NCBI RefSeq assembly: GCF_019083965.1
Contig: NZ_JAHRCY010000016.1
Span: forward strand, 1 to 64,000
DNA length: 64,000 nucleotides
DNA from: Catellatospora tritici
Lineage (GTDB): Bacteria; Actinomycetota; Actinomycetes; Mycobacteriales; Micromonosporaceae
Direction of reading: 5' to 3'
In this document: positions 36,341 to 44,318 of the stretch, piece by piece
Position numbering within the stretch: the stretch's first letter is position 1
Layout: the number at the start of each line of letters is the position of its first letter
Notes under the pieces: generated by a model
What the model was told of the DNA's origin: nothing
What the model saw: the letters and a program-made list of their open reading frames with translations, nothing else
Database searches by the model: none
Position numbers and translations under genes: made by a program

Positions 36341-36565
36341 ATGGAAGTCGAGGCCAAGGGGTTTCGGGTCGATCTGAGTCAAGCGCGGTGGTACAAGAGT
36401 ACGCGGAGCGGGCCGAACTGCGACAACTGTGTCGAGGTCGCGTTCGTTGGAGGTGCTGTCGCGCTGCGTGACTCCAAGAACCCGACCGGGCCGGCGTTGA
36501 TCTTTACGCCGGGGGAGTGGGATGCCTTCGTCGAAGGCGCCAAAGACGGCGAGTTCGACCTCTGA
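36341..36565 (+). CDS. DUF397-domain protein
   Basis: A 74-residue protein from ATG 36341, supported by GGCGGAGGAG upstream. It has the typical DUF397 pattern: ARWYKSTRSGPNCDNCVEVA, AVALRDSKNPTGPALIFTP and GEWDAFVEGAKDGEFDL. In streptomycetes and relatives, DUF397 proteins usually follow an XRE-type HTH gene and are thought to act with it in developmental or toxin-antitoxin-like pairs. No HTH gene is present next to it here, so it is an orphan. Confidence 0.9.
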   Translation: MEVEAKGFRVDLSQARWYKSTRSGPNCDNCVEVAFVGGAVALRDSKNPTGPALIFTPGEWDAFVEGAKDGEFDL

Positions 36566-37290
36566 GCTCGCGCCGGACACATAGGCGCTGCAGCATGAGC
36601 TGGATGCCTCGCCCCATGGCTGGATATTTCGCCCCGGCGCTGCAAGCAGCGTTTGTACCCCGCCGTGCCCGCCGCCGGTACCTCGCGGTCTAGCGCAGAT
36701 ATCGACGATCCGCACTGGAGCTACACCAGCCGGACTGAGGGTACTTCGATTCGATCGGATAGTCCGGGGTCGCCGTGGCGGCCCCGGACTCGGCGGAGGA
36801 CGCCCTCCAGATAGTAGGTACATGTGGGTGAACGGTCGGCATGGTCACGATGAAATCACGGTGACGGTGGAGCGCGGCTATCGCAATTTCGTACATGCCA
36901 GGATCAAGGACACGCGTCGTGCCTGATGCGCAGGCGCACCGAAGCCCATCGGTTAGCGCAGTTGCAGAACCGTGTCAGGGTAGCGACGGGCGCTTCAAGC
37001 TGCCTCTCTTGCGGTTCGCGTTGGGATTCGAGCGGGTTGTGTCCTGGTGTCGTTGGTGTCGACTCGTGCCTGACGAACGAGTGAGGCTGACCGCCCTTGT
37101 GCGATTCCGTCACAGCGCACTCGCGGGCGTGCCATGCCAGCTTGTCGGCGTGCGCGATGTCCTTGCGGGCGAGGCGGTGCCAGGCCGTGCTGGGCCAATG
37201 CGGGGTCGAACCGCCGGGAGTTGCCGGGCCGGTCGGTGACTGACGTCCCAACTCTGGCCGGCCGGCAAGGTCTTTGATCGTTCCAGCGGC
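36566..37290. other. Intergenic stretch without recognisable gene
   Basis: Short open frames only. An Arg/Ser-rich frame on either strand around 36900-37250 has no recognisable motif. No repeat or hairpin of note was found. Confidence 0.5.
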
Positions 37291-37334
37291 TTGACCGGGA
37301 CAAACCCTCGTGCCCTATAGTGCTAGGAACCTAG
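37291..37334 (+). promoter_or_regulatory. Promoter and operator of the GntR-ABC operon
   Basis: TTGACC (37291-37296) and TATAGT (37316-37321), 19 bases apart, fit a -35/-10 promoter. Directly after the -10, CTAGGAACCTAG (37323-37334) is an inverted repeat with 5-base arms, well placed for repression by the GntR protein encoded next. Confidence 0.7.
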
Positions 37335-37349
37335 AGGAATGAGCTGCGG

Positions 37350-37739
37350 GTGATCGAGTTCCACTTGGACGGCCGCTCCGGCGTGGCCCCCTACATGCAG
37401 CTGGTCCAGCAGGTCCGCCAGGCGCTGCGGCTGGGGCTGCTGACAGCGGGTGACCAGCTGCCCACGGTCAAGGACGTGGTCGCGAAGGTGGCGATCAACC
37501 CCAACACAGTGCTCAAGGCGTACCGCGAACTCGAATACGAGGGCCTGGTCGCTGCCCGTCCGGGCGTCGGCACTTTCGTCACCCGGACCCTGACCGACCA
37601 GTCCCTCGCGGCGCACGAACCGCTGCGGGAGGAGCTGCGGGCCTGGCTGGCCAAGGCGCGCGCGGCCGGGCTGGACGCCGAGAGCATCGAAGCCCTGTTC
37701 GTGACCACCTTCCGCACCCCGATCAAGGAGCCCGCATGA
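37350..37739 (+). CDS. GntR-family regulator, YtrA subfamily
   Basis: A 129-residue regulator starting at GTG 37350. The winged-helix DNA-binding domain is complete: YMQLVQQVRQALRLGLLTAG, DQLPTVKDVVAKVAINPNTV and YRELEYEGLVAARPGVGTFV. The C-terminal part is only ~50 residues, as in the YtrA subgroup, which typically represses ABC-exporter operons. The stop overlaps the ATG of the ABC ATPase gene (ATGAC). Preceded by its own promoter and palindrome. Likely role: local repressor of the three-gene operon. Confidence 0.93.
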   Translation: MIEFHLDGRSGVAPYMQLVQQVRQALRLGLLTAGDQLPTVKDVVAKVAINPNTVLKAYRELEYEGLVAARPGVGTFVTRTLTDQSLAAHEPLREELRAWLAKARAAGLDAESIEALFVTTFRTPIKEPA

Positions 37740-38626
37740 CCAGCCCCGTGCTGCAGGCCGAGGGCCTGACCAAGCGGTATGGGCGACGCACAGCGTTGTC
37801 CGACTGCACGCTTGCCATCCCGCCCGGCCGGGTCGTCGGGCTTGTCGGCCCGAACGGCGCGGGCAAGACGACGCTGCTGAATCTGGCGGTCGGCATGCTC
37901 ACCCCTTCCGCGGGCACTATCGAGGTCCTCGGCGGCCATCCGGCGTCCGGCCCGGCGCAGTTACGCAAGATCGGCTATGTTGCGCAGGACACGCCCACCT
38001 ACGCCGGCTTGTCCATCGCCGACCACCTGCGCTTCGGCGCACACACCAACCCAGGCTGGGACCAGCGGGTGGCCGACGACCGCATCGCCCAGCTCGGCCT
38101 CGACCCCGCGCAAAAGGCGGGCAAGCTGTCCGGCGGCCAGCGCGCCCAGCTCGCCCTGACCCTGGCTCTGGCGAAACGGCCAGAGCTGCTCGTCCTCGAC
38201 GAGCCCGTGGCCAGCCTGGACCCCCTGGCCCGGCGCGAGTTCCTGCAAGGTCTGATGGCCTACACCGCCGAACACCAGACCAGCGTGATCCTCTCCTCGC
38301 ATCTGGTGTCCGATCTGGAGCGGGTCTGTGACTACCTGATCGTCCTGGTCGCCTCCCGAGTGCGTGTCGCGGGTGACGCGGACGAGCTGCTCGCCAGCCA
38401 CCACCGGATCACCGGCGCCCGACGAGACGCCGCTGACCTGCCCGCAGGCGTAGAAGCGATCGAGCACAGCTTCACCGAGCGCCAGTCGACCTTCATCGTG
38501 CGCGCCGCCGCCCCGATCGACGATCCGTCCCTGACAGTCGAAAAGCTCACTCTCGAAGATCTGGTGCTGGCCTACATGTCGCAGGCCGCCACCTCGCACC
38601 GGCCCGCATTGGAGACCACTCGATGA
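37736..38626 (+). CDS. ABC transporter ATP-binding protein
   Basis: A 296-residue ATPase subunit. Walker A GPNGAGKTTLLNLAVG, Q-loop IGYVAQDTP, signature KLSGGQRAQLALTLALA, Walker B LLVLDEPVASLDP and H-loop ILSSHLVSDLE are all intact. The C-terminal ~80 residues form the extra domain seen in exporters of the BcrA/YtrB type. It overlaps the GntR gene by four bases upstream and the permease gene by four downstream, so the three are coupled. With the permease it probably exports a drug, lantibiotic or lipid; the substrate is unknown. Confidence 0.95.
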   Translation: MTSPVLQAEGLTKRYGRRTALSDCTLAIPPGRVVGLVGPNGAGKTTLLNLAVGMLTPSAGTIEVLGGHPASGPAQLRKIGYVAQDTPTYAGLSIADHLRFGAHTNPGWDQRVADDRIAQLGLDPAQKAGKLSGGQRAQLALTLALAKRPELLVLDEPVASLDPLARREFLQGLMAYTAEHQTSVILSSHLVSDLERVCDYLIVLVASRVRVAGDADELLASHHRITGARRDAADLPAGVEAIEHSFTERQSTFIVRAAAPIDDPSLTVEKLTLEDLVLAYMSQAATSHRPALETTR

Positions 38627-39621
38627 TCTGGTTCACCTGGCGCCAGTTCCGTGCCCAGGCCGCGGTCACCGCGGTCGGCCTGGTCGCGCTCGGCATCCTG
38701 ATGCTGGTCAGCGCACAGAGCATCACCCACATGTACGCCGACGTCGCCGCCTGCCACAGTGACTGCACCACCGCGATAGACAACTTCATCACCCAGTTCC
38801 GCGCCAGCCCCAGCAGCAAGGTGTACAGCGTCATCCTTGCCGTGACGTACGCGCTGCCTGCCCTGATCGGTATCTTCTGGGGCGCACCGCTGATCGCGCG
38901 CGAGCTGGAAGCCGGCACTCATCGGGTGGCCTGGAACCAGTCAATCACCCGCACACGCTGGCTCGCCGTCAAGCTCGCGCTCCTCGCAGCGATCACCGCT
39001 GTGGTGGCGGGCCTGCTCAGCTGGGCCGTCACCACGTGGGCGCAGCCGGTCGACAGCGCAATCGGCGACAGGATCACCCCGCTGGTCTTCGGTGCCCGCG
39101 GCATCGTCCCGATCGGATACGCCGTATTCGCCTTCACCCTCGGCACCGCCGCCGGCGCGCTCATCCGCCGCAGCGTCCCCGCGATGGCAGCCACGCTGGG
39201 TGTCTATGTCGCCGCCGTCGCCTCGATGCCGCTGTGGATGCGAGCCCACCTGGTCCCGGCAGTCCACGAGACCACGGCCCTGGACGTGAAGAACCTGACT
39301 GGAATCATTGTCGGCCAGGGCGACGACATGCAGGTGATCGGCGGCGAGGTAGCCAACGCCTGGACCTTCTCCAACCAAACGCTCACCACCAGTGGCGCGG
39401 TCTTCACCGGACCCGCCGACCCCACCGCCTGCGGCCGCAACGGCGGGGGAATCCAGGGCTGCCAGACCTGGATCGGATCGCTGGGCCTGCGTCAGGATGT
39501 CTTCTACCACCCCGACAGCCACTTCTGGGCATTGCAATGGGCCGAGACCGGCGTATTCCTCGCCCTCTCCGCAATGCTCGCCGGGCTGTGCTTCTGGTGG
39601 ATCCGCCGCCGACTCACCTGA
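38623..39621 (+). CDS. ABC transporter permease
   Basis: A 332-residue membrane protein with about six helices: VTAVGLVALGILMLVSAQSI, VILAVTYALPALIGIFWGAP, LLAAITAVVAGLLSWAVTTW, GYAVFAFTLGTAAGALIRR, MAATLGVYVAAVASMPLWM and ETGVFLALSAMLAGLCFWW. The ELEAGTHRVAWNQSITRTRW loop after helix 2 is a hallmark of ABC-2-like exporter permeases in actinobacteria. A large outer loop with two Cys (ACGRNGGGIQGCQTW) precedes the last helix. The start overlaps the end of the ATPase gene. Confidence 0.93.
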   Translation: MIWFTWRQFRAQAAVTAVGLVALGILMLVSAQSITHMYADVAACHSDCTTAIDNFITQFRASPSSKVYSVILAVTYALPALIGIFWGAPLIARELEAGTHRVAWNQSITRTRWLAVKLALLAAITAVVAGLLSWAVTTWAQPVDSAIGDRITPLVFGARGIVPIGYAVFAFTLGTAAGALIRRSVPAMAATLGVYVAAVASMPLWMRAHLVPAVHETTALDVKNLTGIIVGQGDDMQVIGGEVANAWTFSNQTLTTSGAVFTGPADPTACGRNGGGIQGCQTWIGSLGLRQDVFYHPDSHFWALQWAETGVFLALSAMLAGLCFWWIRRRLT

Positions 39622-39656
39622 CCGAAGCACGCCAAGCCGATCACAGTGAGGCAAGT

Positions 39657-39692
39657 GTCGGGGCCCCGGCCTGGGAGGGCCGCGGCCCCGAC
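39657..39692. terminator. Strong hairpin after the ABC operon
   Basis: GTCGGGGCCCCGGCC pairs with GGCCGCGGCCCCGAC across TGGGAG with one mismatch. It lies 35 bases after the permease stop. There is no T-run, but G+C-rich hairpins without a U tract are common terminators in actinomycetes. Confidence 0.65.
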
Positions 39693-39886
39693 ATCCATTA
39701 CGCACCGCTGCCGCCCACACTGAGAAACGCCCTGCAGGTGGCCGAAGCAGGATCGATACCGCCGTTACGCGGCAGGCTGCTTGGGCTTGAGCCGAAACGA
39801 GTTGGCGACCTTCTGCCGGTAGCTCTCCTGTGTCCCCGCGTCCGAACGGCGTTGCCGCGCCTCTGAACAGGGTAGATTGGCCCGAC

Positions 39887-40063
39887 ATGGACGATCTCAC
39901 GCTGGACCGGTTGATCGCGGACACGCTGGTCGTGGACTACGACTGGGACGAGGAGCAGGCCGAGGAAGCGGTAGCAGCATGGCGCGACAGCGGGTCGGAC
40001 GGCGGCTGGGACGCCGCTGCCATCGCGGAGAGCATCCACCGAGCATCGGAAGATGACGACTGA
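39887..40063 (+). CDS. Small acidic protein
   Basis: A 58-residue protein with about one third Asp/Glu (DDLTLDRLIADTLVVDYDWD, EEQAEEAVAAW, HRASEDDD at the end). The ATG at 39887 is preferred to an upstream frame start at 39830 because the acidic protein begins there. No family was recognised. Third-position G+C is high, which supports coding. It is alone between the ABC operon and a minus-strand membrane protein. Confidence 0.5.
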   Translation: MDDLTLDRLIADTLVVDYDWDEEQAEEAVAAWRDSGSDGGWDAAAIAESIHRASEDDD

Positions 40064-40261
40064 CCCAGACAGTGATCTTCGTTGACGACGACGGAACATT
40101 GCAGCCGGTGGGCGCCGTCACACGACGACGTCCGATGAAAGATCCTCGACCGGCACCGAGCGCAACCGTATCCTCGACCTTCGGTTTCATCGCGAGGTTC
40201 ATTGCCGTATGCGCTGGCCAGTGGGTGCGGGTGCCCCGTGCCGCATCCACTGGCTGGAGTT

Positions 40262-40504
40262 TCAGCGTCGGCTGCCCAGCAGTGCGTATGCGATTCCACG
40301 GGCGACGGCGACGGCGATGGCGATGGCCGTGACTATGGCGGTCCGGTCGTCGGCGGGTTGGACCATCCAGGTGAGTATCACTTTGTGTGTGGGCTGGGTG
40401 GGGGGTTCGGACACCGGCCCCAAGACCAGCAGTGTCCAAAACACCGGAATGTAGAGCCAGCCGGCGGCGTTGTGGTCGTCGGCGTTCGCGCGACTGCGTG
40501 CCAT
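40262..40504 (-). CDS. Small two-helix membrane protein
   Basis: An 80-residue frame with two hydrophobic segments, AAGWLYIPVFWTLLVLGPV and RTAIVTAIAIAVAVARGIAY, joined by a polar loop, and a basic end. Third codon positions are strongly G/C, which supports coding. No family was recognised and no neighbour suggests a function. The overlapping frames on the other strand have poorer composition. Confidence 0.5.
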   Translation of the reverse strand: MARSRANADDHNAAGWLYIPVFWTLLVLGPVSEPPTQPTHKVILTWMVQPADDRTAIVTAIAIAVAVARGIAYALLGSRR

Positions 40505-40611
40505 CGGCGCCAGCGCGAGCCGATGCGCCCCAGGGAAGCGCGCTGGCCGTAGTGGTTCGCGGCGTGTTCTCCCGGGGTGCCGCAGCCCGGCGATGCCATG
40601 GCGTGGGGTGG

Positions 40612-41010
40612 TCAGCGGGCCAGGAAGGCCAAGGCGGTGGTGGTGAAGGCGGCGTGGTGCTGGAAGATGCCGCCGTGTCCGGCGTCGGGGTAGAGCAAGA
40701 GTTCACTGTTCGGCAGCCGTCCGGCCAGGTCGACGGAGTTGGCGGTGGGTGTCCCGGTCCTGGGTGCGTTCCTGCAGCCGGGCGAGGAATTCGTCAGCGG
40801 CGCGTCGCCCGTTCGCGGTCCTGGTGAAGAACAGGTACTTCTTCGGGTCCTGGCGGGTCAGTGCACCGCGCAGCAGTGCCAGGTTCGACAGCCGGGTCAC
40901 CCTGGTGATGCCGGTGCCGGCGGCGGGGCCGGTGCCGGCGAGGATCAGCTTGCGGACCAGGTACGGGTGGCGCTGGGCGATCGCCTGGGCGACTTCAATA
41001 GAGGTACAAG
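40612..41010 (-). pseudogene. Alpha/beta-hydrolase relic
   Basis: Read on the minus strand: SIEVAQAIAQRHPYLVRKLI, LAGTGPAAGTGI and DPKKYLFFTRTANGRRAADE, as in alpha/beta hydrolases after the nucleophile strand. Then, after a frameshift and deletion near 40735, LPNSELLLYPDAGHGGIFQH supplies the catalytic His region to the stop at 40612. The N-terminal half with the oxyanion hole and nucleophile Ser is gone. It lies just downstream of a TetR gene. Confidence 0.75.
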
Positions 41011-41054
41011 GATCGCACACCTGCCGAAGTGCGATCCGACAGCTCAGGGCGGGG

Positions 41055-41669
41055 TCAGGCCTCCGGGGTCGCGAGCAGGGCGGAGATGGCTCGCGCTCCT
41101 TCGGCGAGCACCGTCTCGGACTCCTGCGGGTCATCGATCGCGCGGGCGAGCTGCAACGTCCCGACGAGGATCGCGATGCATCCCAGAGCCTGGCGCCGCC
41201 CGGTCGCGGGGGCGCCCGGTGCTATCAGCGCGGCCATGTCGTCGGCCACACCGAGGATGCCGGCACTGTAGGCGCGGCGGATCGCCGGAGAGCTGCGCGC
41301 TACCTCGTCCAGCAGGGCTGCGGACGGGCAGCCACTTTCGGCGTCGTCACGGTGCCCGGGTGAGAGATACGCCTGCACGAAACGGGTGAACCCGTCCGGC
41401 TCGTCCGCGAGCCGGCGCAACAGCACCTGCTGTTCCTGTAGCTGATCAGCGATGGTCGCGGCGACCAGATCGTCCTTGGACGCGAAGTGCGCGTAGAAGG
41501 CGCCGTTGGTCAGCCCGGCATCGGCCATCAACGTCGTCACGCCGGAGCCGTCCAGGCCGTCCTTCTTCAGCCGCCGGCCGGCGCTCTTGACGATGCGCTG
41601 CCGCGTGGCTTCCTTGTGTTCCCTGCCGTAGCGCGCCACGGTTGCTCCTTCGCCCGACGGGTGCTTCAC
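41055..41669 (-). CDS. TetR-family transcriptional regulator
   Basis: A 204-residue repressor; the ATG at 41669 and a GTG at codon 11 (VARYGREHKEATRQRIV) are both possible, and conservation begins at the second. The HTH is SGVTTLMADAGLTNGAFYAH followed by FASKDDLVAAT. The C-terminal domain contains ESGCPSAALLDEVARSSPAI, typical of the group that controls quinone or alcohol dehydrogenase genes. Divergent from the zinc-less quinone oxidoreductase gene with 100 bases between, containing the imperfect palindrome AATTACGACCATACTACAAT (41688-41707). Likely repressor of that gene. Confidence 0.92.
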   Translation of the reverse strand: MKHPSGEGATVARYGREHKEATRQRIVKSAGRRLKKDGLDGSGVTTLMADAGLTNGAFYAHFASKDDLVAATIADQLQEQQVLLRRLADEPDGFTRFVQAYLSPGHRDDAESGCPSAALLDEVARSSPAIRRAYSAGILGVADDMAALIAPGAPATGRRQALGCIAILVGTLQLARAIDDPQESETVLAEGARAISALLATPEA

Positions 41670-41769
41670 GTCATGTTCCGGCCCATTGGAATTACGACCA
41701 TACTACAATTGGCCGAGCCGGACCACGGAGCCTCCCGTCACCGGCGCCGACAACCACCAGGAGAACGCT

Positions 41770-42771
41770 ATGAGGGCCTACGTCATCGACCGGTACAAGA
41801 GCCAACAGGGCGTCCGGCTCGCCGAACTGCCCGAGCCCGGCGTCGCCGCCGGCGAGGTCCTGGTCCGCATCCATGCGGCCGGCGTCAACCCGCTCGACAC
41901 CAAGATCGCGCAAGGGGAGTTCAAGCTCATCCTGCCCTACCGCCTACCCCTGGTCCTGGGCAACGATCTGGCCGGCACGGTCGTCCGGGTCGGCGCCGGA
42001 GTCCACGCGTTCCAGCCCGGCGACGAGGTCTACGCCCGTCCCGACAAGGACCGGATCGGCACCTTCGCCGAGTTCCTCACCGTGAACGGGGACGACCTCG
42101 CGCTCAAACCGGCCAACCTCACCATGACCGAAGCCGCCTCGCTGCCCCTGGTCGCCCTGACCGCCTGGCAGGCCCTGGTCGAACGCGCGAAACTGCGGCC
42201 CGGACAGAAGGTCCTCATCCAGGCCGGCTCCGGCGGGGTCGGCACCATCGCCATCCAGCTCGCCAAACACCTCGGCGCCACCGTGGCCACCACCGCGAGC
42301 GCCGCGAACGCCGACTTCCTCAAAGAGCTGGGCGCCGACATCGTTATTGACTACCGCACCCAGGACTTCGCCACCATGCTCGATGGCTACGACGTCGTCC
42401 TGGACAGCCAGGGCCCCACGAGCGTGGCGAAGTCGATGCGGATCCTCAAGCCCGGCGGCAAGGTCATCGGCATCGCCGGGCCCCCCGACCCCGACTTCGC
42501 CCGCGAGATCGACGCAGACCCTGTCGTCAAGATCGCCACCCGCCTGCTCAGCCTGCGGACCAGGCGCACGGCCGCACGGCTCGGGGTCGATTACTCATTC
42601 CTGTTCATGCGGGCCAGCGGCAAACAGCTCAGCGAGATCACCACGCTCGTGGAGAACGGGACCATCCGCCCGATCGTCGACCGCGTCTACCCCTTCGCCT
42701 CCACCCCGCAAGCCCTCGACCACATCGCGAATGGCACGGCCAAAGGCAAGATCGTCATCTCGATGGCCTGA
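41770..42771 (+). CDS. Quinone oxidoreductase-like (MDR-family) NADP-dependent enzyme
   Basis: A 333-residue medium-chain dehydrogenase/reductase starting at ATG 41770 (AGGAGAACGCT upstream); a frame start at 41686 would add unrelated residues. The N-terminal GroES-like domain has AGVNPLDTKIAQGEF and LGNDLAGTVVRVGAGVHAF. The nucleotide-binding domain has LIQAGSGGVGTIAIQLAKHL. No structural-zinc Cys cluster is present, so it is the zinc-independent quinone oxidoreductase type (QOR/zeta-crystallin-like). It probably reduces quinones or enones with NADPH, and is controlled by the divergent TetR. Confidence 0.93.
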   Translation: MRAYVIDRYKSQQGVRLAELPEPGVAAGEVLVRIHAAGVNPLDTKIAQGEFKLILPYRLPLVLGNDLAGTVVRVGAGVHAFQPGDEVYARPDKDRIGTFAEFLTVNGDDLALKPANLTMTEAASLPLVALTAWQALVERAKLRPGQKVLIQAGSGGVGTIAIQLAKHLGATVATTASAANADFLKELGADIVIDYRTQDFATMLDGYDVVLDSQGPTSVAKSMRILKPGGKVIGIAGPPDPDFAREIDADPVVKIATRLLSLRTRRTAARLGVDYSFLFMRASGKQLSEITTLVENGTIRPIVDRVYPFASTPQALDHIANGTAKGKIVISMA

Positions 42772-42931
42772 TCGCCACCACGGCACCCTGAGCGGTACGC
42801 GGCCACCGGGGGCTTTGGGCCCCGTCCGCCGCCGTTCAGAGTGCGACCCGACTTTCATCCCGCGGTTCTTGCATCGGGAGGCACGATCCGCCTTATTGCG
42901 AACGTAATTCAATAATCTTGAGGAGTCCGTG

Positions 42932-43240
42932 ATGGCAACAGCACAGCAGGTCGCGCTCGTGACAGGCGCTTCCTCAGGCATCGGGCCGCGGTGATCGCGC
43001 TCGCCGGCGCGGGTTTCACGGTGATCGGAACCGCTCGTAACGCGGCCGGGTCACCGCGCTTGCCGGAGTCACCTACCTCGACCTCGACGTGACCAGCGAC
43101 GAATCGGTCGCCTCAGCGGTCAGGCAGGTGATCGACGGTTCGACCGCATCGACTTCCTGGTCAACAACGCCGGCGTCGGCGCCAACGGCAGCTGCCGAGG
43201 AATTCTCCGTCGCCCGCACCCTGTAGGGGCTCAATATCCT
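42932..43240 (+). pseudogene. Heavily frameshifted SDR relic
   Basis: After AGGAG and the ATG at 42932 the frame reads QVALVTGASSGIG, an SDR start, and is then lost. Further pieces follow in changing frames: RAVIALAGAGFTVIGTARNA, LAGVTYLDLDVTSDESV and RIDFLVNNAGVGANG with the NNAG motif. At least three frameshifts and small deletions occur in 300 bases, and the catalytic Tyr-x3-Lys part is missing. The 3' part ends where an IS transposase fragment begins on the other strand. Confidence 0.85.
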
Positions 43241-43273
43241 GGCACCTGCGGTGACCTGCTGCTTCTTGATGAT

Positions 43274-43480
43274 CTATGCGGCGCGTTCGTATTCGTTGAT
43301 CAGCCCGCCGAGGATCGGTTTTCGGCGTATCCGCCGCTGCTCGTCGAGATCGACGAAAGTGGCCGATGGGCGGGGCGGTGACAGATCCAGCGCCCGGTGC
43401 GGTCGCCACTCGTTGCAGTGCTTCACATACTCGGCCAGGACGTGGCGAAGATGATGTTGACCGAAGATGAGCATCCGCGA
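43274..43480 (-). pseudogene. C-terminal relic of an integrase-core transposase
   Basis: The minus strand encodes MLIFGQHHLRHVLAEYVKHC, NEWRPHRALDLSPPRP and ILGGLINEYERAA, the C-terminal end of the same transposase family as the element at 8541-9559. Upstream residues are out of family. About 70 residues remain. Confidence 0.8.
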
Positions 43481-43790
43481 TTCCCGCGGACCACGTAAAC
43501 GGCGCAGGCCCGGGTGGCACGCGCGCAATTTCGCCGTTCGAGCAGATCGTGCCCAGGGCCACGGCCGGGCCGTGACCGCTCTCGCCATCATCGCCCCGGC
43601 CGCGTGGCTCCACTGCACGAGAACTCGCGTGAGCGCAGAGCCTCGCCGTTCGGTGTAGGGCATCCCACTGCGCCCGGGCGGTCGCCGCCCGGGCGGCTGC
43701 GCCATCGCCGACACGCCAGATGTGCAGCGGGCGACCGAACGTCGCGGAGACTGTACGCGGGGCGCTGAGGGCAGGCCGGCATGCCCCACA
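43481..43790. other. Stretch without recognisable gene
   Basis: Between the transposase relic and the DksA-type gene. Open frames are present on both strands but have Arg/Pro-rich random-looking sequence; nothing was recognised. Confidence 0.4.
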
Positions 43791-44243
43791 TCAGCCCCGA
43801 TCCGCGACGGTAGTTGGTTTTGTGCGGTCGATATGGCTGGTGGCCGTTGCGTCGAGGGTTCGTTTCCATCCCGGGTGCCGTTCTGCTGTGGTTTGGCATC
43901 TCACGCAGTGTGTGGCCGCGGGGGAGGCGAGCAGACGCTCGGCCATGATTGGTTGGCGGCAGGTGGCGCAGGTGCCGTATGTGCCGTCCCGGAGGCGTGT
44001 GAGCGCCTCGATGAGCTGGTCGCGTCGTTGCTGCAGGCTGTGCGCGACCAGTTCCTCGTTCTCGATGTCAGTCGCGTTCATGCTCCTGTCTGCCGTGTCG
44101 GCGGCATCGGTTGTTTGCCCACGTCGTAGCCCTGCCGCTCTGGCCAGTTGGGTTTCATACTCGCTCGTGACCTCTTCGAGCCTGTCGAGTAATGCGACCG
44201 CGAGTGGGGCTCTGTCTATGGCACTGCTTACTACCGTCGTCAT
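43791..44243 (-). CDS. TraR/DksA-type C4 zinc-finger protein
   Basis: A 150-residue protein with a long helical N-terminal half (LLDRLEEVTSEYETQLARAA; ENEELVAHSLQQRRDQLIEA) and a C-terminal four-Cys zinc finger: GTYGTCATCRQPIMAERLLA, then ATHCVRCQ. This is the RsmA/TraR/DksA arrangement. Related actinobacterial proteins bind RNA polymerase. The Asp pair at the coiled-coil tip of true DksA is not obvious. It follows the kinase gene in the same direction 75 bases away, so they may be transcribed together. Confidence 0.88.
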   Translation of the reverse strand: MTTVVSSAIDRAPLAVALLDRLEEVTSEYETQLARAAGLRRGQTTDAADTADRSMNATDIENEELVAHSLQQRRDQLIEALTRLRDGTYGTCATCRQPIMAERLLASPAATHCVRCQTTAERHPGWKRTLDATATSHIDRTKPTTVADRG

Positions 44244-44318
44244 CTCTGTGGCACTCCAATGTCGGGAATGGATGGTGCGGTGACGCCCTGCGTGGGGCTA
44301 CTCAAACCGGCGCCGGGC

